The translations under genes and the position numbers were made by a program. From positions 360,687 through 424,686 of the forward strand of contig JAOPKE010000005.1 in NCBI GenBank assembly GCA_025517465.1: 64,000 nucleotides of DNA. Reading direction: 5' to 3'. This DNA comes from Halobacteria archaeon HArc-gm2. GTDB lineage: Archaea; Halobacteriota; Halobacteria; Halobacteriales; Haloarculaceae. A model generated the notes under the pieces. That model worked only from the letters and a program-made list of their open reading frames with translations. It made no database searches and was not told the origin of the DNA. Every line of letters begins with the position of its first letter. Positions within the stretch are counted from its first letter, which is position 1. This document shows, piece by piece, positions 33,587 to 42,005 of this stretch.

Positions 33587-35883
33587 CCCGAACAGGTGCA
33601 CCGATCCGTCGAGCGCTGCCGGTAGTGGCGCTCACCCTCCTCGTCGTCCTCTCGGGATGTAGCTTCCTCGGCGTGGATGACCCCTTCGGTGGACCGAGCA
33701 CGAGCGGCAGTGCGGCCTTCGCCGACGTCACCGCGAACCAGTCGGCCGCGCTCGACCGGGCCGGCTCGTTCACGCTCTCCGTCGAGACGACGACGCGTAA
33801 CGGCTCTCGGTCCGTCGAGGAGACCCAGACGATCCGGGCCGACAGGGACGCGGGGGTGGCGGCGTCTCGCATCGTGCGCAAGGTCAGTGGCCCGAACGAG
33901 ACGACGCTGACGACCGACTCGTTTACCACCGGTGACCGGACGTACCTCCGCCACGTCGACCCCGAGCGCTCGTCCTACAGCTACGAGGTACACGAGTCGG
34001 ACGCGGTCGCGAACTGGTCTGCGCCGTCGAACCTGTCGGCGCAGTTCGCGTTCGACCACCGGCGGACGGACGGCGGCGACCACCGCTTCGTTGTCGACTC
34101 GGCCGAACAGATCCGAAGCGACGACGGGGTCGACCAGGTCGAGAACGTCTCGATTCGGGTGCGCGTCGACGGCGACAGCGGCCTCATCACCGACCTCACC
34201 TACCACCTCGCGTTGAGTGGCACCGGTGGCACGACGACGTATCACACCGAGCGGTCGCTGACCGACGTCGGGTCGACGGCGGTGTCGGCGCCCCACTGGC
34301 TCGACACGGCGGCCGATCGAACCGGGACGAACGTCTCGCAGGCGCCGGCTTCGAGCGAGGACGACTCCTCGAACCCGACCCAGGCGGAGGCGGCCCCGGA
34401 GTCCATCGAGGCCATCGCAGACCCGGCGGCACTGCGGGGGGACGTCAGCGTGCGCCGGCCGGTGAACTTCAGCGTCTCTCGCGCGACGAGCGGCAACTTC
34501 GAGACCCTCGAAGGCGGCCCGTACGTCCACGACGGTCGGGTGTACGCGCTCTACACCGGCCTGAAGAAGTCCGGCGAGGACGGGGAGTTCTACACCGCGC
34601 TGTTCGCCCACGACCCGACGACGATGGAACCGACGTGGCGCCACGAGTTCCCCGCCGACCACTCGCGCGTGGGCGAGCCGGCGTTCGAAAACGACACCGC
34701 CTACCAGATCACGCTGGAAAACCGCGGCCGTGACGAACGGAACCCGTACACGCTGTTCGCCGTCGACGCAGCCGACGGCACCACGCGCTGGGAGCGCGGG
34801 CTCGGCGAAATCCACCTCCGGAACGACGTCGACCTCGCGGCGGGGAGCGCGGAGGTGTACACGCACGGCGGGCTTGTGTACGTCCTCACCGTGAATTCGG
34901 GGCCACAGAAACTGCTCGCGCTCGACCCAGAGACCGGCGAAACCGTCTGGTCGACCGGGGGCGTCATCGTCGACGGCGGCGGGGTCGCGTTCCACGGCGA
35001 CCGCGTCTTCGTCGGCACCGAGCGCGCGGGAACGAGCGCTGCGGTCGCACTGGACGCGGCCACCGGTGAGGTCCGCTGGACCCGCTCGTTCGCGGACCGG
35101 TCGGCCGCTTTCGGCGTCGACCACGCCGATTCGAAGGGGGTCTACGTCGCGGAAGCGGCCAGGGGCGCCTCGACCACGCTCCGCTCGCTCCGGCCCGACT
35201 CCGGCGAGACGCGCTGGGAATTCGACGTCGAGGCGAACTACCCCACGTTCCTGCGGTCGTACCCCGACGCCGATATGGTGGTCGTCGAGCGACGTAACCA
35301 GCAGCTACTCGGTCTCGACCGCGAGGACGGCACGACGCTGCTGTCCTCGCCGGGGAACGAGCCCACCCGCTGGAACTCCCAGGCCGGCGAGCGGAACGTC
35401 TACTACGGCACGACCACGAAAATCGAGGCCGTTCAGCCGGCCACGTTCGTCGCGGACTCGGCGGCCGGGTCCTGGACCATCCGGCGGGGCGGGGGAACGT
35501 TCGGCAGCGGTGAGATCCACCGGCTCCAGGTGGTCGACGGCGTCGTCTACGCGACCGATGGCGAGGGGACGATGACGGCCTACGCGGCCAGCGACGGCCG
35601 CGCACTGTACGAGCAGTCACTCGAGTACGCGATCGTCGACCGCGTCGACGCCTACCGGGGCGTCGTGTACGTCGGCGACCGCAATATGAACGCCGTCTAC
35701 GTACTCGCGCCGGTGGCAGCGAGCGACACCACGGAGACCGAACGCGAACCAGCGGACGGGGGCGGGACCGTCACCGCGGCCTCGTCGAGAACCGGTCCCG
35801 GGTTCGGCGTTGGCGTCGTTCTCGCGAGCCTGGTTGCGCTCGCGCTGCTGGCAGGCCCTCGCGGTCGTGGCGGTAAGAAGTAA
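33583..35883 (+). CDS. Lipoprotein: LolA-like N-domain fused to PQQ-like propeller with PGF-CTERM
   Basis: 766 residues starting GTG, overlapping the previous stop. Lipobox VVLSGC gives Cys26. Residues about 40-235 resemble haloarchaeal LolA-like lipoprotein domains (SFTLSVETTTRNGSRSVEE). After a Ser/Glu-rich linker, propeller blades follow (AVDAADGTTRWE, ALDPETGETVW, ALDAATGEVRW, SLRPDSGETRWE). The C-terminus is PGFGVGVVLASLVALALLA plus basic residues, the tripartite PGF-CTERM signal processed by archaeosortase A. Two anchoring signals on one protein is unusual. The fusion links the two domain types of this locus. Confidence 0.85.
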   Translation: MTRTGAPIRRALPVVALTLLVVLSGCSFLGVDDPFGGPSTSGSAAFADVTANQSAALDRAGSFTLSVETTTRNGSRSVEETQTIRADRDAGVAASRIVRKVSGPNETTLTTDSFTTGDRTYLRHVDPERSSYSYEVHESDAVANWSAPSNLSAQFAFDHRRTDGGDHRFVVDSAEQIRSDDGVDQVENVSIRVRVDGDSGLITDLTYHLALSGTGGTTTYHTERSLTDVGSTAVSAPHWLDTAADRTGTNVSQAPASSEDDSSNPTQAEAAPESIEAIADPAALRGDVSVRRPVNFSVSRATSGNFETLEGGPYVHDGRVYALYTGLKKSGEDGEFYTALFAHDPTTMEPTWRHEFPADHSRVGEPAFENDTAYQITLENRGRDERNPYTLFAVDAADGTTRWERGLGEIHLRNDVDLAAGSAEVYTHGGLVYVLTVNSGPQKLLALDPETGETVWSTGGVIVDGGGVAFHGDRVFVGTERAGTSAAVALDAATGEVRWTRSFADRSAAFGVDHADSKGVYVAEAARGASTTLRSLRPDSGETRWEFDVEANYPTFLRSYPDADMVVVERRNQQLLGLDREDGTTLLSSPGNEPTRWNSQAGERNVYYGTTTKIEAVQPATFVADSAAGSWTIRRGGGTFGSGEIHRLQVVDGVVYATDGEGTMTAYAASDGRALYEQSLEYAIVDRVDAYRGVVYVGDRNMNAVYVLAPVAASDTTETEREPADGGGTVTAASSRTGPGFGVGVVLASLVALALLAGPRGRGGKK

Positions 35884-35940
35884 GCCGGATTCCAGCGAGG
35901 GGACCCGGGTCGCCGCGACGTTCGTCGCGAGACGGTGATT

Positions 35941-36090
35941 CAGCAGGACTCGAACCGGTGCCAGACGGTCGCTCACTCGTGAACTGTTCGCGACAGGATA
36001 GTCCATCCTGGATTCGAACCGGAGGAAGACGTGCTCACTCGCTCCGCTCGTTGCGCGTGACTTCCAGGGTTCGAATCCACTCGGACGTAT
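35941..36090 (-). repeat. tRNA 3'-end fragments beside tRNA-Gln (attachment-site-like repeats)
   Basis: 35986-36020 and 36141-36175 are 35-bp direct repeats with two mismatches; the second is the 3' end of tRNA-Gln plus 13 flanking bases (start GTTCGCG, shared core ATAGTCCATCCTGGATTCG). Further T-loop-like fragments lie at 35943-35957 (GCAGGACTCGAACCGG) and 36063-36080 (TCCAGGGTTCGAATCCA). Duplicated tRNA ends are the usual trace of integration at a tRNA gene. No integrase is present in the window. Confidence 0.6.
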
Positions 36091-36153
36091 TCGCCGCTCA
36101 CGCGGAGAGCCGAGCACACCCGACGCGGTGCTCGGCGGTCGTTCGCGGCAGAA

Positions 36154-36226
36154 TAGTCCATCCTGGATTCGAACCAGGGTCGAAGCCCCCAGAAGGCTTC
36201 AGGATTGGCCACTACCCTAATGGACT
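36154..36226 (-). tRNA. tRNA-Gln (anticodon CTG)
   Basis: 73 bases. Read on the minus strand it starts AGTCCATTAGGGTAGTGG and ends with the 3' acceptor strand ATGGACT plus discriminator A; no CCA encoded. Acceptor stem AGTCCAT/ATGGACT pairs fully; anticodon stem GAAGCC/GGCTTC encloses the loop TTCTGGG with anticodon CTG; T arm CCTGG-TTCGAAT-CCAGG. No intron. Confidence 0.96.
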
Positions 36227-36352
36227 GCGTGCAATATCGAGTAAATCGTAGGGCAATGTAAGCGTTGCGCGATGGGATTTGTCGTGGTACTGGATAGCAA
36301 GCGCCTCGAAGACATCGACATCTACTTTCCGGCGACGGCCGCAGCCTCTTCC

Positions 36353-36958
36353 ATGTACGTCGGACGATTCGTCGTCGTCAGTCCCGAAGTCGGCGCGTAT
36401 CGCGTCTCCTCGCGCTCGTTCCCGAACCGCAAGGCCGTCGACCGCGACGGCACCGTCACCGTCGGGCCGACGGCGGACGCCCCGGAGACGGACAACCCCT
36501 ACATCTCCTACAACGCGGTGCAGGTGACCGACCGCGGCGCCGTCGTCGGCAACGGCTCCCACGTCGACCCGATCGCCGAGAAACTCGAACTCGGTTATCC
36601 CGCGCGTGACGCGCTGGCCGAGCCGCTGCTGGCGCTCGACTTCGAGAAGGACGACTACGACACGCCCCGCGTCGCTGGGATCGTCGGCGTCGATCCAGAA
36701 GACCCCAGCACGAACGCCGACGGGCCGGGCGCGGTCATCGGCACCGTTCGTCGGGACGCGCTGCTCGTCGAGGAAGTCACCGAACCGACGCTCGTGGCGA
36801 CCTACGAGAAGGACAGCCCCGAGTCGTTCGCCCTGGACGCTCGCGACGCCGAGAGCGCCGCACGTCAGGTGTACGATCTGGAGTTCGAACACGCGGTCTG
36901 CTCGGCCGGCGTGGCCGTCGAGGGCGAGGCGTTCGGGGTCGCCGTCCACAACGGCTGA
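36353..36958 (+). CDS. purO: IMP cyclohydrolase, archaeal PurO
   Basis: 201 residues from the ATG at 36353 ([20 protein letters not shown]). It closes FAICAR to IMP, the last step of purine synthesis in many archaea. Family signatures seen: [30 protein letters not shown] and the late [14 protein letters not shown]. An in-frame ATG at 36272 adds 27 residues not expected in the family (about 200 residues). A weak TATA-like TCTACTTTCC is about 28 bases before 36353. Follows the tRNA-Gln gene on the opposite strand. Confidence 0.92.
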   Translation: MYVGRFVVVSPEVGAYRVSSRSFPNRKAVDRDGTVTVGPTADAPETDNPYISYNAVQVTDRGAVVGNGSHVDPIAEKLELGYPARDALAEPLLALDFEKDDYDTPRVAGIVGVDPEDPSTNADGPGAVIGTVRRDALLVEEVTEPTLVATYEKDSPESFALDARDAESAARQVYDLEFEHAVCSAGVAVEGEAFGVAVHNG

Positions 36959-37058
36959 ACACCGGGTTCCGTACTCCGAGAAGCCCCCCTCTTCACTCTT
37001 TTCGACGCGTGGTAACGTTTATCATCATAGACCATCAAGGAGATAGTGACGATCACCC

Positions 37059-37241
37059 ATGGGTACCCTCGAGAAACTGGGACGCTGGTTCGAACCCCCC
37101 GTCGTCGAGCGGGCGGTCTACCGGTGTCTGGAGTGTGACTCGGAACTCGGGCGGAACGAACCGTCCTGTTCCGAGTGTGGTGGGGAGGTAACGGAAGTGA
37201 CCGAGCCGGTCGAGTACATCTACTGGGGGCCGTACCACTGA
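37059..37241 (+). CDS. Small zinc-ribbon protein
   Basis: 60 residues with CxxC at 23/26 (CLEC) and CxxC at 37/40 (CSEC), a single zinc ribbon, and an aromatic tail ending YWGPYH. Such tiny zinc-finger proteins are frequent in haloarchaea and often affect fitness, but this one has no known role. A TATA-like CGTTTATC sits about 40 bases upstream, implying a leader of about a dozen bases. Confidence 0.8.
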   Translation: MGTLEKLGRWFEPPVVERAVYRCLECDSELGRNEPSCSECGGEVTEVTEPVEYIYWGPYH

Positions 37242-37390
37242 GAGGGACCGCTGTCGTTCTGTAGCGGCCGGGGAACTGCGTCCAGGTCCAGCAGGTGTCG
37301 AGTCACAACCATAGACCGGACCGTGAGGCGGTCTCAGGAGCTGAGGCAGGTGTCGATACTATAAGGACGGAGCAGAAGTAGTCCCTAGTA

Positions 37391-38050
37391 ATGAAGCTGG
37401 GCGTCATCTCCGACATCCACGGGAACCGGGTCGCGCTCGATGCGGTGCTCGCCGACCTGCCACCCGTCGACGCGCTGGTCTGCGCCGGCGACGTCGTCGG
37501 GTACAACCCCTGGCACGCCGACTGCGTCGACGAGATCCGCGAGCGCGAGATCCCCACCGTGCAGGGCAACCACGACCGCGCGGTGGCGGCGGGGTCGGCC
37601 CCGCACTTCAACGGGATGGCCCAGGCCGGCGTCGAACACGCCCGCGAGCAGCTATCCGACGACCAGATCCAGTGGCTGCGAGAGCTCCCCGTCGAGCGCC
37701 ACGTCGCCGACGGCCGGGTGAAGGTCGTCCACGGCCACCCCGACGACCCCGACCACTACACCCGGCCCCGCGAGTTCGGGCCGGACCTCCTCGACGACGA
37801 GGACGTCCTCGTCATGGGCCACACCCACGTCCAGGCCCACGAGGTGTACGACGAGGGTATCGTCATGAATCCCGGGAGCGTCGGGCAACCCCGCGACGGC
37901 GACCCGAAGGCCGCCTACGCCGTCCTCGACCTCGAGGAGATGGCCGTCGACGAGCGCCGCGTCGATTACGACACCGGCGAGGTGATCCGGACCGTCGAGG
38001 ACGAGGGACTCCCCCGCCAGATCGGGTTCCGGCTGGCGCAGGGCCGGTAG
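37391..38050 (+). CDS. Metallophosphoesterase (YfcE/MJ0936-like phosphodiesterase)
   Basis: 219 residues. Calcineurin-type dinuclear metal motifs in order: SDIHGN (7-12), CAGDVVGYNP (about 31-40), GNHDRA (about 60-65), HGHP and GHTH. Hydrolyses phosphodiesters in the cytoplasm; related archaeal enzymes act on model phosphodiesters and possibly cyclic nucleotides. Full length for the family. Confidence 0.92.
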   Translation: MKLGVISDIHGNRVALDAVLADLPPVDALVCAGDVVGYNPWHADCVDEIREREIPTVQGNHDRAVAAGSAPHFNGMAQAGVEHAREQLSDDQIQWLRELPVERHVADGRVKVVHGHPDDPDHYTRPREFGPDLLDDEDVLVMGHTHVQAHEVYDEGIVMNPGSVGQPRDGDPKAAYAVLDLEEMAVDERRVDYDTGEVIRTVEDEGLPRQIGFRLAQGR

Positions 38051-38105
38051 GAGAAGGCCTTTTTCGCCGCTCCGAGTAGGCCGACACACCCCGCCCGCTC
38101 GACGC

Positions 38106-38615
38106 ATGGCCGACGAGACGCCCCTCCCCCGCCGCGACACGGCCGAACGACTCGCGCTGGTAGCGGTGCCGACGCTCCTCGGCGTGGTTCTCGCCGCGAC
38201 GAGCAGTGCGTTCGATCACCCGCTCACTGGCCTGGTTCTCGGTGGCGTAATCGGGTTGCGCCTGTCCCGGGCCCGGAGCCACTACCGCGCGGTTCGAACG
38301 GCCGACGGCATCGAACGACGACGGCGTCCCCCGGAGGAGTTCTGGATGTACCGCGTCGCACAGATCGATTACGACGAGCGCTGGGACAGGGTGCTCGCGG
38401 TGGTGGCGCTGCTCGTCGGCATCGGCGCGTTCGTCGCCGTCCCGGTCGTCGACGTCGAACCGATGGACAGGGCCCGCCTGACGGTGCTGGGGCTCGGTGG
38501 AATCGTCGTCGCCGCGATGACCTACGGCTCGCTGTTCGTCGACGACGAAGCGGGAAGCGAGAACGGAGCGGGAAGCGAGAGAACGGACGGCGGCGGCAGC
38601 GAGTTGCGCGAGTGA
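38106..38615 (+). CDS. Membrane protein, unknown function
   Basis: 169 residues with four hydrophobic segments (LVAVPTLLGVVLAATSS, LTGLVLGGVIGLRL, VLAVVALLVGIGAFVAVPVV, LTVLGLGGIVVAAMTYGSL), a central charged loop with RRRRPPEEFWMYRV, and a hydrophilic Ser/Gly/Glu tail. Its layout distantly recalls DUF2178 proteins. It is convergent with the aspartate kinase gene (eight bases apart). Confidence 0.7.
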   Translation: MADETPLPRRDTAERLALVAVPTLLGVVLAATSSAFDHPLTGLVLGGVIGLRLSRARSHYRAVRTADGIERRRRPPEEFWMYRVAQIDYDERWDRVLAVVALLVGIGAFVAVPVVDVEPMDRARLTVLGLGGIVVAAMTYGSLFVDDEAGSENGAGSERTDGGGSELRE

Positions 38616-38623
38616 ACAGTCGG

Positions 38624-39802
38624 TCAGAAGACGCCCTGGACGAGCTGGAGGGCCTGTTCGCGGTCGTCCCAGGGGACGAACACGGACACCGACGTCGCCG
38701 AGGTGATCACGTCGTACAGAGTGATGTGGGCGTTCGAGATGGGGTCGACGACGCGCTTGACGGTGTCGGGCTGGTTCGGGAGTTCGCCGCCGGTGACGCG
38801 GACGACGGCGATCTCGTCCTCGACGGTGACCGACGACAGGGCGTCCTCGTCGACGACGCGGTCGTGGAGCAGGGCCTCGACGTCGTCGGAGTCCTCGTCG
38901 TTGACGTAGAACGTCAGCGAGTCCATCCCCGAGGAGTTGGCGTCGATGTTGATCCCCTCCTCGCCGATGGCGCTGGCGAGGTCGCCGAGGATGCCGGGGC
39001 TGTTACGGATGGCGCGGCCGGCGACGGTGACGCAGGACAGCTTGTCCTCCTGGAGGTCGATGAGGTTCTGGAACTCGCCCTCGATGGAGGTGCCGCCGGC
39101 GAGCAGGTCGCCGTGCTGGTAGTGGACGACGCGCACGGAGAGGTCCTTGTCCTTGTAGGAGAGGGCCGAGGGGGCGACCACCTCCGCGCCGCGGAACGAC
39201 AGCGACCGGAGTTCGTCGACGGAGATCTTCCCGACGTTACGGGCGCCCTCGACGACGCGCGGGTCGCCCGTCATGACGCCCTCGACGTCGGTGACGATGA
39301 CGACCTCGTCGGCGTCCATGTAGTTGCCCAGCATGACGGCCGTGGTGTCGCTCCCGCCGCGACCCAGCGTCGTCACGTTGCCCTGCAGGTCCTGGGCGAG
39401 GAAGCCGGTGATGACCGGGACGACGTTCTGGAGCTGGCCGGCGAGCGCGTTCGCGCGCCGCATCGTCTCGTCGACGTCGACCTCGCCGTACTCGTCGGTG
39501 ATGATCGGCCACTCCTCGCTGCCGGGTTCGAGGAACATCGCGTCGATACCACGGGAAGCGAGTGCGCCCTTGAGCATCCGGACGGAGGTCCGTTCGCCCA
39601 TACTGACGATCTCGGCGCGGTCGGCGTCGTCTGCCTCGTACTCGATGTCTTCGAGCAGTTCGTCCGTGGTGTTGCCCATCGCCGAGGCGACGACGGCGAC
39701 TTCGTGGCCCTTCTCGACGGCGGTGGCGATGGAGTCGGCGGCCCGGTTGATCCGGTCGCCGCTCCCGAGACTCGTTCCGCCGAACTTCGCGACTACGCGC
39801 AT
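38624..39802 (-). CDS. lysC: Aspartate kinase
   Basis: 392 residues from the ATG at 39800-39802 (MRVVAKFGGTSLGSGD). It phosphorylates aspartate, the entry to threonine, methionine and (via diaminopimelate) lysine. KFGGTS is the amino acid kinase signature; GRGGSDTTA binds substrate; the C-terminal 130 residues carry two ACT domains (VAGRAIRNSPGILGDLASAI and VRVTGGELPNQPDTVKRVVD), implying feedback control. An in-frame upstream ATG adds 24 basic residues and is rejected; a TATA-like CATATGA is about 30 bases before the chosen start. Confidence 0.95.
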   Translation of the reverse strand: MRVVAKFGGTSLGSGDRINRAADSIATAVEKGHEVAVVASAMGNTTDELLEDIEYEADDADRAEIVSMGERTSVRMLKGALASRGIDAMFLEPGSEEWPIITDEYGEVDVDETMRRANALAGQLQNVVPVITGFLAQDLQGNVTTLGRGGSDTTAVMLGNYMDADEVVIVTDVEGVMTGDPRVVEGARNVGKISVDELRSLSFRGAEVVAPSALSYKDKDLSVRVVHYQHGDLLAGGTSIEGEFQNLIDLQEDKLSCVTVAGRAIRNSPGILGDLASAIGEEGINIDANSSGMDSLTFYVNDEDSDDVEALLHDRVVDEDALSSVTVEDEIAVVRVTGGELPNQPDTVKRVVDPISNAHITLYDVITSATSVSVFVPWDDREQALQLVQGVF

Positions 39803-40030
39803 GCTGCCACCCGGCGCGTGCGTGCGTCTATCATATGCCCCCGGTTGCCCGCCGTCCGGGATAACTGTGTCCATCTTTTTCGGCAGGGGGAGACGGGTAT
39901 CGGGCGCTCCCCGGATCTAGCCACCGTCTAAGTCGTGGAAGCGGAACGGCGTTCAGCGGAATCGAAGCGCAGCGAGGGGCGGTTCCGGGACGGCCAACCG
40001 TTTATTTGCCTCGCCACCGACCGACACGAC

Positions 40031-40444
40031 ATGGAGATTCGGGACGCCGTGGAAGCCGACGCCGAGCGGATGGCCGACATCGCGGACAGCCCGCCGGACG
40101 TGATGCGGAACCTGGTTCACGACCGGACGGTGCGAGTCGCAGTCGAGACTACCGACGACGAGGGCGAGGAGACGCTCGGCCTCGTCAGCTTCGACGCCCG
40201 CGACGCCACCGTCCACGTGACCCAGCTCGGCGGGACGGGCGAGGCCTGCGGCCGCTTGCTCGACGAGCCAGTCCGATTCGCCCGGCGCGAGGGGATGGCC
40301 GTCGAGCTACTGGTCGCGGAAACGGACGACGACGTCCGTGACGCCGTGGAGGACGCCGGCTTCGAGCGGAGCGGCCCAGGCCCGCGGTTCGAGGGCGAAC
40401 AGACCACCCGGTACCGGCTCGAACCAGGCAAAGCCGAGCAGTAG
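40031..40444 (+). CDS. GNAT-family N-acetyltransferase
   Basis: 137 residues from the ATG at 40031 (MEIRDAVEADAERMADIAD), with a TATA-like GTTTATTTGC about 28 bases upstream. The N-terminal RDAxEADAxxMADI helix is the GNAT start; the central strand-rich part (TLGLVSFDAR...VHVTQLGG) and the helix RLLDEPVRFARREGM follow, then VEDAGFERSG near the end. The acetyl-CoA loop (Q/RxxGxG/A) is degenerate (GGTGEACG). Substrate unknown. Confidence 0.75.
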   Translation: MEIRDAVEADAERMADIADSPPDVMRNLVHDRTVRVAVETTDDEGEETLGLVSFDARDATVHVTQLGGTGEACGRLLDEPVRFARREGMAVELLVAETDDDVRDAVEDAGFERSGPGPRFEGEQTTRYRLEPGKAEQ

Positions 40445-40542
40445 GCACGTCCACTCGCCATCGTGGCGAACGACCGCCCGCTTCTGACTCCACCCGCTCG
40501 CCCAGCGATCGCTCCGTCTCACCGACAGAATCAAATAGGTGT

Positions 40543-40575
40543 GTAAAGAACGCTTTACTGTAAAGTCCGCTTTAC
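40543..40575 (+). promoter_or_regulatory. Two tandem GTAAAG-N4-CTTTAC palindromes, operator of the DUF2178-XRE-CPBP operon
   Basis: GTAAAG-AACG-CTTTAC at 40543-40558 and GTAAAG-TCCG-CTTTAC at 40560-40575, centres 17 bp apart. The second covers the region 22-37 bases before the ATG at 40597, where the TATA box of a leaderless gene would lie. Two identical half-site palindromes over a promoter strongly suggest a dimeric repressor; the XRE regulator encoded at 41016 is the natural candidate. Confidence 0.75.
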
Positions 40576-40596
40576 GATGCGGGCGGTACACCACCC

Positions 40597-41019
40597 ATGT
40601 CGACGACACCGACCGGACGCAACCGGCACGAACGCCTCGCGAAGCGCCGCCGCTACCGCTGGCTGATGGTCGGCTCCATCGCCGTCGGCGTCGCGCTCAG
40701 TCTCCTGCTCAGAGCGCTCGAGTACCCGCTCGTCGGCGAAGTCGTCTACTGGGCCGGCATCGTCGGCTTCGTCGCCGTCTGGCTGGCGACGCCGGTGACG
40801 CTGTTCGACGAACGCGACGTCGCCCTGGAACGTCGGGCGGCCCACCTCACGCTGAACGTCTTCGCGCCTGTCCTGGTCGTCGGGGCGTCGGCGGCGCGTA
40901 TCCTGACCTACGTCGGCGCCTACGAGGTGCCCGCCGTCGTCTGGGGCGCGCTGTGGGGCTACTTCGCGCTGTTCGTCACCTTCGCCGTCGCGTACGGCTG
41001 GCTCCGCTACCGGTCATGA
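40597..41019 (+). CDS. DUF2178-like membrane protein (first gene of operon)
   Basis: 140 residues, four hydrophobic segments: WLMVGSIAVGVALSLLL, GEVVYWAGIVGFVAVWLATPV, ALNVF-like LTLNVFAPVLVVGASAARI and VWGALWGYFALFVTFAVAYG. A cytoplasmic loop reads TLFDERDVALERRAAHLT, close to the DERxxxxxxxA pattern of DUF2178 proteins. Its stop overlaps the start of the XRE gene (ATGA). DUF2178 proteins next to small XRE regulators are a recurring archaeal/bacterial pair; the membrane protein may sense a signal or antagonise the regulator. Confidence 0.8.
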   Translation: MSTTPTGRNRHERLAKRRRYRWLMVGSIAVGVALSLLLRALEYPLVGEVVYWAGIVGFVAVWLATPVTLFDERDVALERRAAHLTLNVFAPVLVVGASAARILTYVGAYEVPAVVWGALWGYFALFVTFAVAYGWLRYRS

Positions 41020-41231
41020 ACAACGACCTCCCGGCGCGCCGCGAGACCGCCGGCCTGAGCCAGGCCGACCTGGCCGCCGCCGTCGGCGTCAGCCGCCAGA
41101 CCGTCAACGCCATCGAGCGCGACCGCTACGACCCGTCGCTGGAACTGGCGTTCAAACTGGCCGCGTTCTTCGACTGTACCGTCGAGGACCTGTTTGACCC
41201 CGCTATCGACCCCGACCGCCTCCACGAGTGA
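41016..41231 (+). CDS. Small XRE-family helix-turn-helix regulator
   Basis: 71 residues, nearly all HTH: RRETAGLSQADLAAAVGVSRQTVNAIE with the recognition helix SRQTVNAIERDRYDPSLELA, then FFDCTVEDLFDP. Overlaps the upstream gene by four bases and is followed three bases later by the CPBP gene, so the three are co-transcribed. Likely binds the tandem palindromes at 40543-40575 and represses its own operon. Confidence 0.9.
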   Translation: MNNDLPARRETAGLSQADLAAAVGVSRQTVNAIERDRYDPSLELAFKLAAFFDCTVEDLFDPAIDPDRLHE

Positions 41232-41234
41232 TCC

Positions 41235-41960
41235 ATGTCATCCGCTCCGTCAGTCACCGACCGGCTCCCCGTCTCGCCCGACAACGCGCTCCCGTTCGCC
41301 ACGGCCGTCGCGATAGTCGCCTGGGTCGCGCTCGAATTCGCCTTCCGCCGGGGGGTCGGCCCCCTGGTCGCCGAGTCCCTGGGAACCCCCGGCAGCGGAG
41401 ACCCCCTGATGCTCGCGCTGGCGTTCCCAGTCGTCGCTTGCGTCGTCGCCTGGTGGGGCACCCGGGTCGGCATCGGCCGGTCGGACTGGGGCTACGAGAC
41501 GTCGCTTCGGACCGTCGGCGCCGGCGTCGGCGGCCTGGTCGCCTACTTCGTCGTCTTCCTCGCCCTGGTACTCGTCCTCGACTCGGTGCTGGGGGTCACG
41601 CAGACCGCCACCCCGGGCGCGCCCGGCGTCGGCGGCGGTGTCCCGACATGGGTCCTCGTCGTCTTCCTCGCGGGTAACGGCATCGTCGTCCCGATCGCCG
41701 AGGAACTCGCGTGGCGCGGCGTGATCCAGACCGCGCTCACCGAGTCCTACGGCACGTACGTCGCCGTCGTCGTCACTGCGCTGGCATTCGCGGGCAAGCA
41801 TCTGGTCGTGGACTTGGCCGCGCCGCCCGTCCGGGTGACCTCGCTGCTCGTCCTCGCGTTCGTCCTCTGCGGCCTGCGCGCCCGCTGGGGAACGACAGCC
41901 AGCACGGTTGCCCACCTCCTCGCGAACTTCCTCGCGACGGCGTCGCTCGTGTTGCTGTGA
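41235..41960 (+). CDS. CPBP family intramembrane metalloprotease (third gene of operon)
   Basis: 241 residues, six to eight hydrophobic segments. The CPBP motifs are all present: Glu156-Glu157 with Arg161 (EELAWRG), His189 (FAGKH), and His227/Asn231 (AHLLANFLA). Members include Rce1-type CAAX proteases and bacterial bacteriocin-immunity proteins. In operon with a membrane protein and an XRE regulator, a signalling or self-immunity function is plausible. The substrate is unknown. Confidence 0.88.
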   Translation: MSSAPSVTDRLPVSPDNALPFATAVAIVAWVALEFAFRRGVGPLVAESLGTPGSGDPLMLALAFPVVACVVAWWGTRVGIGRSDWGYETSLRTVGAGVGGLVAYFVVFLALVLVLDSVLGVTQTATPGAPGVGGGVPTWVLVVFLAGNGIVVPIAEELAWRGVIQTALTESYGTYVAVVVTALAFAGKHLVVDLAAPPVRVTSLLVLAFVLCGLRARWGTTASTVAHLLANFLATASLVLL

Positions 41961-42005
41961 CAGACAACCACGAGACACTTACCACCGACAGTGGACTTGC
42001 GAGCT

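Noticed and set aside
36062..36090. Second complete tRNA gene
   Set aside because: Only the T-loop region is present; no anticodon arm or acceptor stem can be built.
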